Origin: Terribacillus aidingensis
GTDB taxonomy: Bacteria; Bacillota; Bacilli; Bacillales; Amphibacillaceae
Assembly (NCBI RefSeq): GCF_040703035.1
Contig: NZ_CP159996.1
Coordinates: 1,522,001-1,586,000 of the forward strand
DNA length: 64,000 bases
Reading direction: 5' to 3'
Under the pieces are notes generated by a model. The model saw only the letters and a list, made by a program, of their open reading frames with translations. It was not told where the DNA came from and made no database searches. Every line of letters begins with the position of its first letter. Position 1 is the stretch's first letter. Both the position numbers and the translations under genes were made by a program. This document shows positions 37,731-46,376 of the stretch, piece by piece.

Positions 37731-37927
37731 TTCCGCACACAAGTTCACCCAGAGGAACTCGATTAGTGATGGAGAACTTCTAATATCTTTTAAGGAAACC
37801 CCGGATACCATTGGTGTCAGGGGTTTTTCTTTATACTATCTAACTTTAGCCCTTAAGGCATCCCACCATTATTCGTGTTCTTTTTTTGTAATCTCATCCT
37901 TACCGAAAAGTTCTGTTCCGAATTTTG
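37731..37927 (+). repeat. Copy 2, decayed, of the glnA 3' end plus terminator and flank
   Basis: Starting with TTCCGCACACAAGTTCACCC, this is a degenerate copy of the last glnA codons. The reading frame is broken by early stop codons. The terminator sequence follows, then about 100 bases with weaker resemblance to the sequence downstream of glnA. No gene is encoded here. Confidence 0.75.
37796..37831 (+). terminator. Second copy of the glnA terminator
   Basis: A stem of 14 bp with mismatched or wobble pairs (37796-37809 with 37813-37826), an ATT loop and a T run. It differs from the glnA terminator by one base in the stem. There is no gene directly ahead of it. Confidence 0.75.
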
Positions 37928-38145
37928 GTGATAGGAGTAAATCGCTGCCCGTACTAATGCTCAGATACGTGTTGGCAGAAGATCTAGAATACGCGCCATG
38001 TTGCAGCAGGTTATTCAGTATTTCTAAGGCTTAAAGGGTTATATATTTTGATTATCCAGTGGCTCTTGGGACATTTCTTTAATTGAAGGAATTCAGTAAT
38101 GCAGAAAGGAATTAATAAGTACGAATACAGGAGAGGTGATGATAA
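37928..38145 (+). other. Gap before the holin-like gene
   Basis: No complete gene is seen. A stretch of about 28 codons ending in TAA at 38030-38032 reads AARTNAQIRVGRRSRIRAML and may be the end of a lost gene, but I do not recognise it. The last bases carry the holin-like gene's ribosome binding site. Confidence 0.35.
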
Positions 38146-38418
38146 ATGGAAGAAGTAATGACCTTTGCTTCGATTATCAGCCCTATTGTAATTGCTTTAG
38201 TGCAACTTATCAAAAAGACAATCACAGTAAACAACAGGTATTTACCATTGATTAGTTTGCTCATAGGTATTCTCGTAGGATTTTTGGCTTGGCCGTTCAC
38301 TGATTTGGATGTAGTCTTGAGGCTATGGTCAGGTGGCTTTGCTGGGCTTGCAGCATCAGGATTGTACTCATTGGGTAAAAAGACAATTTCAAATAATAAT
38401 AATGATAAGGCGGCCTAA
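38146..38418 (+). CDS. holin-like small membrane protein (A118-type phage holin)
   Basis: A 90-residue protein with three hydrophobic segments (ASIISPIVIALVQLI, YLPLISLLIGILVGFLAW, GFAGLAASGLYSL) and an Asn/Lys-rich charged tail. Length and pattern fit the Listeria A118-like holin group. GGAGAGGTGAT precedes the ATG. No endolysin or other phage structural gene adjoins it, so it is probably a remnant or a moron-type gene. The family call is from pattern only. Confidence 0.6.
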   Translation: MEEVMTFASIISPIVIALVQLIKKTITVNNRYLPLISLLIGILVGFLAWPFTDLDVVLRLWSGGFAGLAASGLYSLGKKTISNNNNDKAA

Positions 38419-38622
38419 GGGTTGCCTTTTTCAATTCCTCTCTAATAAGTTTCGTTGTGTCGTTGTTAAAGTGAATATGTAAACAGTGGCCCATTTGTTT
38501 GTACGTTTGGTGCGTATTAAGATCGATGATTTAAAATTAGTGGAAAGCTGTAAAGGGAGAAACGTAAAAAAAGATAGGTAAGTATTGAAATAAAATGATA
38601 GAAGTTTCTGCGTTTGTTAGGC

Positions 38623-38651
38623 AAACCCCTGGTATCTCGTCAGGGGTTTTT
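38623..38651 (+). terminator. Terminator resembling the glnA terminator
   Basis: AAACCCCTG pairs with CAGGGGTTT around a nine-base loop, followed by T residues. The stem repeats the core of the glnA terminator. Short open stretches before it are not recognisable as a gene. Confidence 0.7.
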
Positions 38652-38684
38652 GCATGTAATATAGATTCGTCTTTTGCAATCATA

Positions 38685-39236
38685 TCAATATAATTTAAGA
38701 ATATTAACTAAATGTATATTCATTTTATCAGCTGATTCTTGAAAATCACGGCGGTACCACTCGATAATTAAGCCTATGATTGAATTTGACATATAGGAGA
38801 ATAAATAATCTTTTTCCTCGAGGTAAGCTGTATGTTTATCCTCGATAAGGATTGAGCGTATTTCATCGAACAGCATGTAATAATACTCGGTAGATACTAC
38901 TTTTGATAAGATTATTTTATAAAACTCTTCATATTTTTTGACGTGATGGAAGATACGGACAGTTTTTGGGTCCAGTTTTTCTCTATCAATATATTCTTTA
39001 TAGCGATATGGTTCATTATAGGATTTTCGTAGATCTTTCATAATCTCTTCAAAAAGTTCCTTGAATACATCTCCAATTTCTTGATAATGAAAATAAAATG
39101 TCCCGCGATTAATATTGGCTTGTTTACAGAGTTCAGTTATTTTTATCTGAGTTAAAGGCTTCTTTTTAAGTAGGTTCGTTAATGACAAGTGTATATTCTG
39201 TTTTGTTTTTAAAACACGCAAATCATTTTTATTCAA
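38685..39236 (-). CDS. TetR/AcrR-family transcriptional regulator
   Basis: A 183-residue TetR-type repressor. The helix-turn-helix is clear (LTQIKITELCKQANINRGTF, then YFHYQEIGDVFKELFEEI), followed by an all-helical ligand domain with a C-terminal TetR_C-like region. The chosen TTG start has AAAAGGGG eight bases upstream; a longer frame from ATG 39350 would run through the operator-like palindrome. It is divergent from the SDR gene and probably controls it. The inducer is unknown. Confidence 0.82.
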   Translation of the reverse strand: MNKNDLRVLKTKQNIHLSLTNLLKKKPLTQIKITELCKQANINRGTFYFHYQEIGDVFKELFEEIMKDLRKSYNEPYRYKEYIDREKLDPKTVRIFHHVKKYEEFYKIILSKVVSTEYYYMLFDEIRSILIEDKHTAYLEEKDYLFSYMSNSIIGLIIEWYRRDFQESADKMNIHLVNILKLY

Positions 39237-39272
39237 AGAAGAATCCCCTTTTATTGAACACTTTTTTAAAAT

Positions 39273-39290
39273 TTGTACCATATTGTACAA
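39273..39290. promoter_or_regulatory. Operator-like palindrome between tetR and the SDR gene
   Basis: TTGTAC-N6-GTACAA is a perfect palindrome in the divergent intergenic region. A half-site GTACAA recurs at 39353-39358 just before the SDR ribosome binding site. This is where the TetR protein would be expected to bind. Confidence 0.55.
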
Positions 39291-39379
39291 TCTGATTAAT
39301 TCTGCTGATTGAATGCGATTACAAATATATAATATTATTTTATCGAACAAATGTACAATAACTAAGGGGGACTTGTATT

Positions 39380-40138
39380 ATGAGATTAAAAGATAAAGTA
39401 GCAATCGTAACAGGTGCGGCTTCAGGAATGGGGAAAGCAATAGCAGAACTTTACGCAAAAGAAGGGGCAAAAGTAGTTATATCTGACTTTAACTTTGAAG
39501 GGGCGCAAGCAGTTGCTGAGGCTATAAAGGAGAAGGGCGGCGCGGCAATTGCTAACCGTACAAACGTCGCAGAGTCAGCGGATTTGGAGCGGTTATTTGC
39601 AGAAACGAAAGAAGCATTTGGTAAATTAGATATTTTAGTTAACAATGCGGGTATTATGGACGGGATGGAACCGGTAGGAGAGATTACGGATGAGAAATGG
39701 GATCGTGTCTTTGCTGTGAACACCACTGGTGTCATGCGGGCAATGCGTATTGCTACGAATATCTTTTTGGAACAAGGCCATGGTGTGATCGTCAATAATA
39801 TATCAGCAGGCGGTTTGCGCGGAGCGCGTGCAGGAGCAGCATATACAGCTTCCAAGCATGCAGTAACTGGATTGACGAAAAATACGGCATTTATGTATGC
39901 ACACTCTGGTATCCGGTGTAATGGTATAGCCCCGGGTGGGGTCGAGACAAACATAAGTGCATCTATGACGAATATCTCGGAATTTGGAGCTGGGCGTCAA
40001 ATGACTGGTAATGAAACAATGCCGCGTGTCGGGAAACCAGCTGAAATCGCTCAACTTGCTCTTTTCTTAGGTTCTGATGAGTCAAGCTTCGTCAATGGGC
40101 AGGTCATAGCAGCTGACGCAGGATGGACTGCATACTAA
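39380..40138 (+). CDS. short-chain dehydrogenase/reductase
   Basis: A 252-residue classical SDR: cofactor motif TGAASGMG at residues 12-19, NNAG, catalytic Ser in NNISAGG, Tyr and Lys in YTASKHAV, and a C-terminal FVNGQVIAADAGW. AAGGGGG precedes the ATG. Divergent from a TetR gene with a palindrome between them, so it is likely substrate-induced. The substrate cannot be told from sequence. Confidence 0.88.
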   Translation: MRLKDKVAIVTGAASGMGKAIAELYAKEGAKVVISDFNFEGAQAVAEAIKEKGGAAIANRTNVAESADLERLFAETKEAFGKLDILVNNAGIMDGMEPVGEITDEKWDRVFAVNTTGVMRAMRIATNIFLEQGHGVIVNNISAGGLRGARAGAAYTASKHAVTGLTKNTAFMYAHSGIRCNGIAPGGVETNISASMTNISEFGAGRQMTGNETMPRVGKPAEIAQLALFLGSDESSFVNGQVIAADAGWTAY

Positions 40139-40155
40139 TAGAACGCAGAAGATGT

Positions 40156-40195
40156 ATAACAAAACCTGAAACTATTTCAGGTTTTGTTATTTATT
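40156..40195 (+). terminator. Terminator of the SDR gene
   Basis: A perfect 16-bp stem (40156-40171 with 40175-40190), loop CTA, followed by T-rich sequence. Confidence 0.88.
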
Positions 40196-40237
40196 TTAAG
40201 ATTTTAAATGTCCTTTGCGTTCTATACATGACTAAGT

Positions 40238-40459
40238 TCAGCCCCTTGGCGGGAATGGATCATTTCCATAAGAATCCCGTTCCCGAATACTTCCGTCTCG
40301 TCCGTGAATGAAGTGTTCGCCTTTAGTCTGCTTAGCTAGTTCTTTCCCATAATCCATTGCTTCTTTCTGCGTGACAAAACGGCCTGAAGCACGCTTTGCC
40401 CCTTCTTTCTTAACTTGCCAACTGCCATTCCCCTCTGGGGTAGTGTGATAGTTTGACAT
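40238..40459 (-). CDS. DUF2188 small protein
   Basis: A 73-residue basic protein of the DUF2188 type: HTTPEGNGSWQVKKEGAKRA, FVTQKEAMDYGKELAKQ and IHGRDGSIRERDSYGNDP. These small proteins are common in bacteria and of unknown role. The start at 40459 follows TGGAGGTGG; an earlier in-frame ATG at 40501 is upstream of it. It stands alone, convergent with the SDR gene. Confidence 0.8.
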   Translation of the reverse strand: MSNYHTTPEGNGSWQVKKEGAKRASGRFVTQKEAMDYGKELAKQTKGEHFIHGRDGSIRERDSYGNDPFPPRG

Positions 40460-40639
40460 TATTCCACCTCCAATAATTGGCTCATAAGGTCTATACCACA
40501 TAATCGCTATATTAATGCAAGTTAGTATGGTTCAAGCAGTTCTCTAAGTTGTCACTTATTTGTGAAATAATGTACAAACTTTTCAGGAGATTGAAAAACG
40601 ATATGTGAAATAATAGAACTATAACAAGGAGGAGATCTA

Positions 40640-41020
40640 ATGCCAAAACTACGTGTTACGTTATTTCATGAAATATTGGAACAGTTAGAAGCAGACCAAC
40701 TCCAAGGAACGAAAGCAAGAGAATACCGATGCGCTGTAGGAACATGCACACCATACGATGTCGTACATCACGCAGAAGTGCTGCTGCAGGAAGGGTTCAT
40801 TTCAGGTGTTGTAACAAACTCTAAGGACTATAGAGATGTTTTTATTGACGATATCTTAGTAAAAGGGCATGAGCTGTTAGCTTTGATGGGTAACCGGCGA
40901 ATTCTGGATGGTGCCAAGCAGCTGCTGGGGGAGACATACGAAAAAGTGACACCAGGTATCCTTCTCGAAGCATTGAAACTGGCAATAATGAAAAGCACAA
41001 AAGGGGAGCTTGCCGTATAG
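40640..41020 (+). CDS. hypothetical protein, DUF2513-like
   Basis: A 126-residue soluble protein. The pattern of an N-terminal helical segment, YDVVHHAEVLLQEGFISG, then KGHELLALMGNRRILDGAKQLL resembles phage-associated DUF2513 winged-helix proteins, but the match is by pattern and not certain. AAGGAGGAG precedes the ATG. A terminator begins inside its last codons. It is another likely mobile or phage-derived gene in the accessory region. Confidence 0.65.
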   Translation: MPKLRVTLFHEILEQLEADQLQGTKAREYRCAVGTCTPYDVVHHAEVLLQEGFISGVVTNSKDYRDVFIDDILVKGHELLALMGNRRILDGAKQLLGETYEKVTPGILLEALKLAIMKSTKGELAV

Positions 41021-41033
41021 GCAAGCTCCTTAT
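41005..41033 (+). terminator. Terminator overlapping the end of the DUF2513-like gene
   Basis: GGAGCTTGCC pairs with GGCAAGCTCC around GTATA; the stop codon lies between the arms. Because the stem is symmetrical it may also serve the minus-strand small gene that follows. Confidence 0.8.
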
Positions 41034-41048
41034 TCATACAATGTGTGT

Positions 41049-41192
41049 TTAGCGTTTTTTAAGATAATAATCATCCATACTATGTTGTTCTCTGCGGTAG
41101 CTTCTGGTATATCCACATTTACACGAATCAGTGACACTATCAATCTTATGACGGCCTCGCAACTTGCAGACAAGCTTGTAAAACAGCTTCAC
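41049..41192 (-). CDS. 47-residue basic Cys-rich protein (possible DUF1660-like prophage protein)
   Basis: A short frame with GTG start reads MKLFYKLVCKLRGRHKIDS, then CKCGYTRSYRR, ending KKR. A Cys in the N-terminal CKL, a CxCG pair and high Lys/Arg content suggest a small zinc-binding protein like those of DUF1660 prophage proteins. GGGTGG lies four bases before the GTG. Support is the coherent composition and the ribosome binding site; there is no direct identification. Confidence 0.5.
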   Translation of the reverse strand: MKLFYKLVCKLRGRHKIDSVTDSCKCGYTRSYRREQHSMDDYYLKKR

Positions 41193-41283
41193 GATACCAC
41201 CCGCTTTCTAACTTTTGGTAATAGCATAATCTAATATACCCAAAAAGTATGTCGAAAGTAGGCAGAAACTGTGTAAATTCTAT

Positions 41284-41308
41284 GAAAAAAAACCGGCCGA
41301 AGCCGATT
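41284..41308 (-). terminator. Terminator of lexA
   Basis: On the minus strand AATCGGC-TTCG-GCCGGTT forms a stem with a stable tetraloop and is followed by eight T residues, immediately after the lexA stop. Confidence 0.85.
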
Positions 41309-41938
41309 TTATTGGATGGAGCGATATAAGCCTATTACTTTCCCTAAAATGCTGACATTATCCAAAATGATAGGATCCATTGTACTGTTTTCCGGTTGCA
41401 GTCGTATCTGATTTTCTTCTTTGAAGAAACGTTTCACAGTCGCTTCATTGTCCTCAGTCATCGCCACAACAATTTCTCCGTTTTGAGCCGTTTGCTGCTG
41501 TTTGACGATTACCATGTCTCCGTCAAGAATACCAGCTTCAATCATACTTTCCCCAACAATGACCAGAACGAATATATTGTCATCCGGACCTACTAAATGG
41601 CTAGGTACAGGTACATATTCTTCTATATTCTCCACTGCAGTAATTGGAATACCAGCTGTTACCTTTCCGATAACGGGAGCATAGTTTGCCTCACCGCGGG
41701 GAATATCTGTCTGATCATCACTATCCAATGATAATACCTCGATGGCACGCGGCTTTGTCGGATCGCGGCGGATAAGACCTTTCTTCTCTAAACGGGAAAG
41801 GTGGCCGTGAACGGTAGAGCTTGATGCCAAGCCAACTGCTTCGCCGATTTCCCTGACGGATGGCGGGTACCCTTTATCGAGTACCTGCTCCTTTATGTAT
41901 GCTAGAATCGCTTCCTGTCTTTTCGATAGTTTTATCAT
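41309..41938 (-). CDS. lexA: LexA repressor
   Basis: A 209-residue LexA (DinR). The N-terminal winged helix ([20 protein letters not shown]) is followed by the S24 peptidase domain with cleavage site Ala95-Gly96, catalytic Ser131 (VGESMI) and Lys169 (EATVKRF). It represses SOS genes until RecA-stimulated self-cleavage. The start at 41938 gives [12 protein letters not shown] and has GGGGTG upstream; the extension to 42004 would run into the SOS boxes. Divergent from the small SOS peptide gene and yneB. Confidence 0.96.
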   Translation of the reverse strand: MIKLSKRQEAILAYIKEQVLDKGYPPSVREIGEAVGLASSSTVHGHLSRLEKKGLIRRDPTKPRAIEVLSLDSDDQTDIPRGEANYAPVIGKVTAGIPITAVENIEEYVPVPSHLVGPDDNIFVLVIVGESMIEAGILDGDMVIVKQQQTAQNGEIVVAMTEDNEATVKRFFKEENQIRLQPENSTMDPIILDNVSILGKVIGLYRSIQ

Positions 41939-42002
41939 GTATCGAACACCCCGTGCATATATTTTTATTACATAGAGTATACCATGATAGATTGCAATAT
42001 AC

Positions 42003-42080
42003 AAACATCCGTTCGAAAAAAAGCCTTGACTAGAACCTATGTTCGTATATAATGGAATTAATAAAGAGAACGCACGTTCT
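42003..42080. promoter_or_regulatory. SOS promoter region with three LexA boxes between lexA and the yneA-position gene
   Basis: A strong rightward promoter TTGACT (42026-42031)/TATAAT (42048-42053) has a 16-bp spacer almost filled by the SOS box AGAACCTATGTTCG (42032-42045). A second box, AGAACGCACGTTCT (42067-42080), lies just downstream. A weaker third box with AAAC-N4-GTTC is at 42003-42014, nearer lexA. LexA bound here would shut off both directions. Confidence 0.82.
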
Positions 42081-42101
42081 TAAAACACGGAGGGGTCTAC
42101 C

Positions 42102-42197
42102 ATGTTCAAAAAACTAGCGAAATCAGATCTATTCTATTATGTGCTTTTCGGCTTCACGCTTTTCTTCTTATACTTTACACTTATAATGAGCGTCTAA
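42102..42197 (+). CDS. SOS-controlled 31-residue membrane peptide in the yneA position
   Basis: This small gene starts 22 bases after the downstream LexA box, with GGAGGGG seven bases ahead of its ATG. It encodes MFKKLAKSDLFYYVLFGFTL and a further hydrophobic part ending IMSV: a short basic N-terminus and one membrane helix of about 20 residues. B. subtilis has yneA here, a longer secreted-side division inhibitor with a LysM domain; this peptide lacks any such domain. yneB follows after 25 bases. By position and promoter it should be made on DNA damage; acting on the divisome is an inference. Confidence 0.75.
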   Translation: MFKKLAKSDLFYYVLFGFTLFFLYFTLIMSV

Positions 42198-42210
42198 TTA
42201 GTCGAACTGA

Positions 42211-42882
<672 letters not shown>

Positions 42883-42924
42883 CATAGTGTGTATCAACTT
42901 TAATGCTTAAAGGAGCATATACAC

Positions 42925-43149
42925 ATGTTAAATAAAGACAAATTAGCACGCCTCAATGCGTTAGCAAATAAAGCAAAGGCAGAAGGACTCAGCCTTAGCG
43001 AACAGAAAGAGCAAAAGGAACTAAGACAGGAATATCTGGGAAATGTACGTTCTTCATTCAAAAACCAGTTCAAGTCGATGACAGTTATGGATCGTGAAGG
43101 CAATGACGTAACACCAGAAAAAGTAAAAAAATTACGTGAAGAGGAATAA
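42925..43149 (+). CDS. ynzC: YnzC (UPF0291/DUF896)
   Basis: A 74-residue helical protein of the DUF896 family (RLNALANKAKAEGLSLSEQ, EQKELRQEYLGNVRSSFKNQ). In B. subtilis ynzC ends the LexA-controlled yneA operon; its role is unknown. AAAGGAG precedes the ATG. A terminator follows at the stop. Confidence 0.9.
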   Translation: MLNKDKLARLNALANKAKAEGLSLSEQKEQKELRQEYLGNVRSSFKNQFKSMTVMDREGNDVTPEKVKKLREEE

Positions 43150-43192
43150 GAAGGGATGGCTGACTCTATGTACAGCCTTTCCCTTCTTTTTC
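43149..43192 (+). terminator. Terminator of the SOS operon
   Basis: AGAAGGGATGGCTG pairs, with one bulge or mismatch, with CAGCCTTTCCCTTCT, followed by T residues. Confidence 0.85.
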
Positions 43193-43275
43193 TATATATA
43201 AATCCTTGTTTATCGGAAGATTTTTGTATAGGATGAACAAGAGTACATAATTTGCTAGATGAAAGGGATGTTTAC

Positions 43276-45279
43276 ATGGTTCAGACTACAGAATTGCTTT
43301 CCATTAATACAATTCGTACGTTATCAATCGATGCAATCGAAGCAGCGAATTCCGGCCACCCAGGTATGCCGATGGGTGCAGCGCCGATGGCTTATACGCT
43401 TTTCACCGATTTCATGGCTCACAATCCGAAGAATTCCCATTGGTTCAACCGGGACCGTTTCGTATTGTCTGCTGGACATGGTTCCATGTTATTGTATTCC
43501 CTCTTGCATTTGTCTGGATACAAAGTATCCATTGATGATTTGAAATCCTTCCGCCAGTACGGATCACGTACACCAGGACATCCGGAAGTCCATCATACAG
43601 ATGGTGTTGAAGCAACTACTGGTCCGCTTGGACAAGGTATCGCGATGGCTACTGGTATGGCAATGGCAGAGGCGCATCTTGCAGCGAAGTATAATAAAGA
43701 TGGCTTCCCTGTTGTAGATCACTACACATATGCAATTTGTGGTGATGGCGACTTAATGGAAGGTATTTCGCATGAAACAGCTTCACTTGCAGGCCACCTT
43801 GGCTTGGACAAGCTGATCGTGCTGTATGATTCCAATGATATTTCTCTCGATGGTGATCTTCACCACAGCTTTTCTGAAAACGTAGAGGATCGCTTCAAAG
43901 CTTATGGCTGGCAAGTTATCCGTGTCGAAGAAGGCAGAAATGTAGATGCAATTCGTGAGGCAATCAAAGAAGCAAAAGCGAATACAACACAGCCAACTTT
44001 GATCGAAGTGAAAACAGTTATTGGATATGGTTCTCCGAACAAATCAGCAAAAAGCGCTTCCCATGGTTCACCACTAGGTGTTGATGAAGTGAAGCTTACG
44101 AAGGAATATTACAAGTGGGAGCATGAAGAATTCCACGTTCCGGAAGAGGTTTATGGTGATTTCGAAGAGAAAGTCATCAAAAAAGGCGCAGAAGCAGAAA
44201 AGGCTTGGAATGAGTTATTTGCAAAGTATGAGGAAGCGCACCCTGAGCTTGCAAAAGAACTGACTACTGCAATCAAAGGTGAATTGCCAGAAGGTTGGGC
44301 AGATACGCTTCCAACATATGAAGAGGGCAAAGACAAGACTGCCACTCGTTCTGCTTCTGGTAAAGTATTGAACGCAATCGCTGATGCAGTGCCTAGCTTG
44401 TTCGGTGGAAGTGCTGACCTTGCAGGTTCGAATAAAACATTGCTTGCAAAAGAAGAGAATTTCTCCAAAGCCAACTACAGCGGACGCAATATCTGGTTCG
44501 GTGTACGCGAATTCGCAATGGGTGCTGCACTGAACGGTATGGCACTTCATGGTGGATTGAAAGTGTACGGTGGTACATTCTTCGTCTTCAGCGATTACTT
44601 GCGTCCAGCTATCCGTCTGTCTGCATTGATGGGAACACCTGTGACATACGTATTGACACATGATTCTATTGCAGTCGGTGAAGATGGTCCAACACATGAA
44701 CCAATCGAACAGCTGCCATCCTTGCGCGCAATGCCTGGCTTGAGTGTTGTCCGTCCTGCAGACGGTAACGAAACACAGGCTGCATGGAGACTGGCACTTG
44801 AATCAGATAAGGTTCCAACGGCGCTTGTTTTGACTCGTCAAGATCTTCCAACACTTCCATCCACGCAGCAAGCTGCGTATGAAGGAGTGAAGAAGGGTGC
44901 GTACGTTGTAAGCCCTGCCCAGAAGGAAACAGCTGATGTATTGCTTCTTGCAACTGGTTCAGAAGTTCAGTTGGCTGTACGTGCACAAGAAGCACTTCGT
45001 GAACAGAACATCGAGGCGTCAGTAGTCAGCATGCCTTCTTGGGATCGTTTCGAGCTTCAGGAGCAGTCTTACAAGGATAGCGTCCTTCCTCCAGCAGTGA
45101 AGAAACGTGTTGGTATCGAAATGGCTTCACCGCTAGGCTGGGAAAGATATGTCGGTGATGAAGGCAAAGTAATCGGTATTAATACTTTTGGTGCCTCTGG
45201 CAACGGAGATAAATTGATTGAAGCATTCGGCTTTACTGTTGAGAATGTAGTTGAAAAAGTGAAATCCATTTTGGATTAA
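43276..45279 (+). CDS. tkt: transketolase
   Basis: A 667-residue transketolase of the pentose phosphate pathway, exchanging two-carbon units with thiamine diphosphate. The ThDP motif GDGDLMEG starts near residue 155; [14 protein letters not shown] at the N-terminus and [17 protein letters not shown] and [16 protein letters not shown] in the pyrimidine domain are typical. The start at 43276 follows AAAGGGA; the TTG at 43252 would add eight residues. Length equals the B. subtilis enzyme. Confidence 0.96.
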   Translation: MVQTTELLSINTIRTLSIDAIEAANSGHPGMPMGAAPMAYTLFTDFMAHNPKNSHWFNRDRFVLSAGHGSMLLYSLLHLSGYKVSIDDLKSFRQYGSRTPGHPEVHHTDGVEATTGPLGQGIAMATGMAMAEAHLAAKYNKDGFPVVDHYTYAICGDGDLMEGISHETASLAGHLGLDKLIVLYDSNDISLDGDLHHSFSENVEDRFKAYGWQVIRVEEGRNVDAIREAIKEAKANTTQPTLIEVKTVIGYGSPNKSAKSASHGSPLGVDEVKLTKEYYKWEHEEFHVPEEVYGDFEEKVIKKGAEAEKAWNELFAKYEEAHPELAKELTTAIKGELPEGWADTLPTYEEGKDKTATRSASGKVLNAIADAVPSLFGGSADLAGSNKTLLAKEENFSKANYSGRNIWFGVREFAMGAALNGMALHGGLKVYGGTFFVFSDYLRPAIRLSALMGTPVTYVLTHDSIAVGEDGPTHEPIEQLPSLRAMPGLSVVRPADGNETQAAWRLALESDKVPTALVLTRQDLPTLPSTQQAAYEGVKKGAYVVSPAQKETADVLLLATGSEVQLAVRAQEALREQNIEASVVSMPSWDRFELQEQSYKDSVLPPAVKKRVGIEMASPLGWERYVGDEGKVIGINTFGASGNGDKLIEAFGFTVENVVEKVKSILD

Positions 45280-45283
45280 TAGG

Positions 45284-45320
45284 AAAGACCGGCCGTAAAT
45301 ATTGGGCCGGTCTTTTTCTT
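45284..45320 (+). terminator. Terminator of tkt
   Basis: A perfect 11-bp stem (45284-45294 with 45305-45315) is followed by T residues. Confidence 0.9.
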
Positions 45321-45438
45321 TTATGACAAAATTCGAGTAAACCTTTTTAACTTCGTGTCTCTTTGCTACAAGTTCCGAGGGATTAAGCATTGTTCCTAGC
45401 GTATACTATTCTTTCAAAGGAGAAGGAGGGACAAGCTT

Positions 45439-45837
45439 GTGAAAGAATACTTCGTCTATTGGGTGAAACACGAGATTTATTTCCGCTATTTTTATAAATC
45501 GGATATCCTCTATCGCTTTTTCCTCTCCAGTCAAGTGGAGAATACTGCATATGTGCAAGAGCAGCTGGATTATATCACTTATGATTTTCCTCCCGGAGCG
45601 TCACTTCAGCAAGCGCTTCTTCAGGATGATGGTGTCTATATCGAGACAGATCAGCACTATCTCCGAGTGGTATGCGATTCCTTGACGACGGCCGAAGAGA
45701 CTGTCTTTTCAGAGCTCCGCCACTTTGATTCTTCCTTCTTTATTATTGAGCCAGCAGCCAACAACTGCGGATGGATTGCGCCTATCATAAAAAATGACCT
45801 GCAATCACGGGTTCATCTATTGTATTCTTCCTTTTGA
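45439..45837 (+). CDS. sirA: sporulation inhibitor of replication SirA (YneE)
   Basis: A 132-residue SirA homologue. It begins KEYFVYWVKHEIYFRYFYKS with ILYRFF following, the hallmark N-terminus of the family, and ends with an Ile/Phe-rich region. SirA binds DnaA domain I and blocks new rounds of replication when cells commit to sporulation. The start is GTG after AAGGAGGG. It lies between tkt and yneF, as in B. subtilis, and is slightly shorter at the C-terminus. Confidence 0.85.
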   Translation: MKEYFVYWVKHEIYFRYFYKSDILYRFFLSSQVENTAYVQEQLDYITYDFPPGASLQQALLQDDGVYIETDQHYLRVVCDSLTTAEETVFSELRHFDSSFFIIEPAANNCGWIAPIIKNDLQSRVHLLYSSF

Positions 45838-45880
45838 TTGTCTATACTAGATTAGAGATATTTTGAAGGAGGAAGCCAAT

Positions 45881-46102
45881 ATGAGTCCGATCTGGGTCGT
45901 ACTTATAGCACTGGCTGCATTGATTATCGGCGTTGCGCTTGGATTTTTCATCGCCAGAAGATACATGATGAACTATCTTAAGAAAAACCCGCCAATTAAT
46001 GAACAGATGCTTCGTACAATGATGATGCAAATGGGTCAAAAACCATCACAAAAGAAAATCAACCAAATGATGCGCGCAATGAATAACCAACAGGGTAAAT
46101 AA
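45881..46102 (+). CDS. yneF: YneF (UPF0154) small membrane protein
   Basis: A 73-residue protein with one N-terminal membrane helix ([20 protein letters not shown]), a [20 protein letters not shown] segment and a Met/Gln-rich basic tail, diagnostic of UPF0154. Function unknown. The start at 45881 follows AAGGAGGAAG; the ATG at 45863 overlaps the ribosome binding site. Confidence 0.9.
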   Translation: MSPIWVVLIALAALIIGVALGFFIARRYMMNYLKKNPPINEQMLRTMMMQMGQKPSQKKINQMMRAMNNQQGK

Positions 46103-46114
46103 GCAATTATTTCT

Positions 46115-46150
46115 ATATAGCTTTGACGTTTTAAGTTGGCGATTTGGCAT
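46115..46150 (+). repeat. Repeat copy A flanking the nucleotidyltransferase gene
   Basis: ATATAGCTTTG and, 13 bases on, GCGATTTGGCAT recur with the same spacing at 47193-47228 (11 of 11 and 11 of 12 identical). The two copies bracket the inserted gene at 46377-47123. Confidence 0.5.
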
Positions 46151-46196
46151 TGCAAACAAGGGATTTGATTGCTGGTAATAGTTAATTGAATCCAGG

Positions 46197-46243
46197 AACC
46201 ACTTTTTCTGCTGAGAGATTTAGCAGGAAAAGTGGTTTTTTTG
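46197..46243 (+). terminator. Terminator downstream of yneF
   Basis: A 16-bp stem with one mismatch (46197-46212 with 46222-46237) is followed by seven T residues. It is nearly 100 bases beyond the yneF stop. Confidence 0.88.
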
Positions 46244-46273
46244 ATTTGTTCATATCCTGTTTTATATGGTTGT

Positions 46274-46292
46274 GTTAAATAATATATTTAAC
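46274..46292. promoter_or_regulatory. Palindrome upstream of the nucleotidyltransferase gene
   Basis: GTTAAATA and TATTTAAC are perfect reverse complements around ATA, 85 bases before the gene. It resembles a repressor site; the regulator is unknown. Confidence 0.4.
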
Positions 46293-46376
46293 GCGGACCA
46301 GGATGAGCAGTTGAAAAATCATAAGTTTTTAATATACATTTCTTGATAACACTAACTGAAGGGGAGTGGTAAAGAG

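Noticed and set aside
38487..38580. Short frame of about 31 codons (GTG start) before the third glnA-like terminator
   Set aside because: Composition is plausible but there is no good ribosome binding site and nothing recognisable; treated as unassigned.
41010..41234. A 74-codon plus-strand frame after the DUF2513-like gene
   Set aside because: It starts inside a terminator stem, has no ribosome binding site, and the opposite strand carries the more coherent 47-residue frame.
45321..45438. Spo0A box ahead of sirA
   Set aside because: The only candidate (minus-strand TTTTGTCAT) has two mismatches to the core, too weak to claim.
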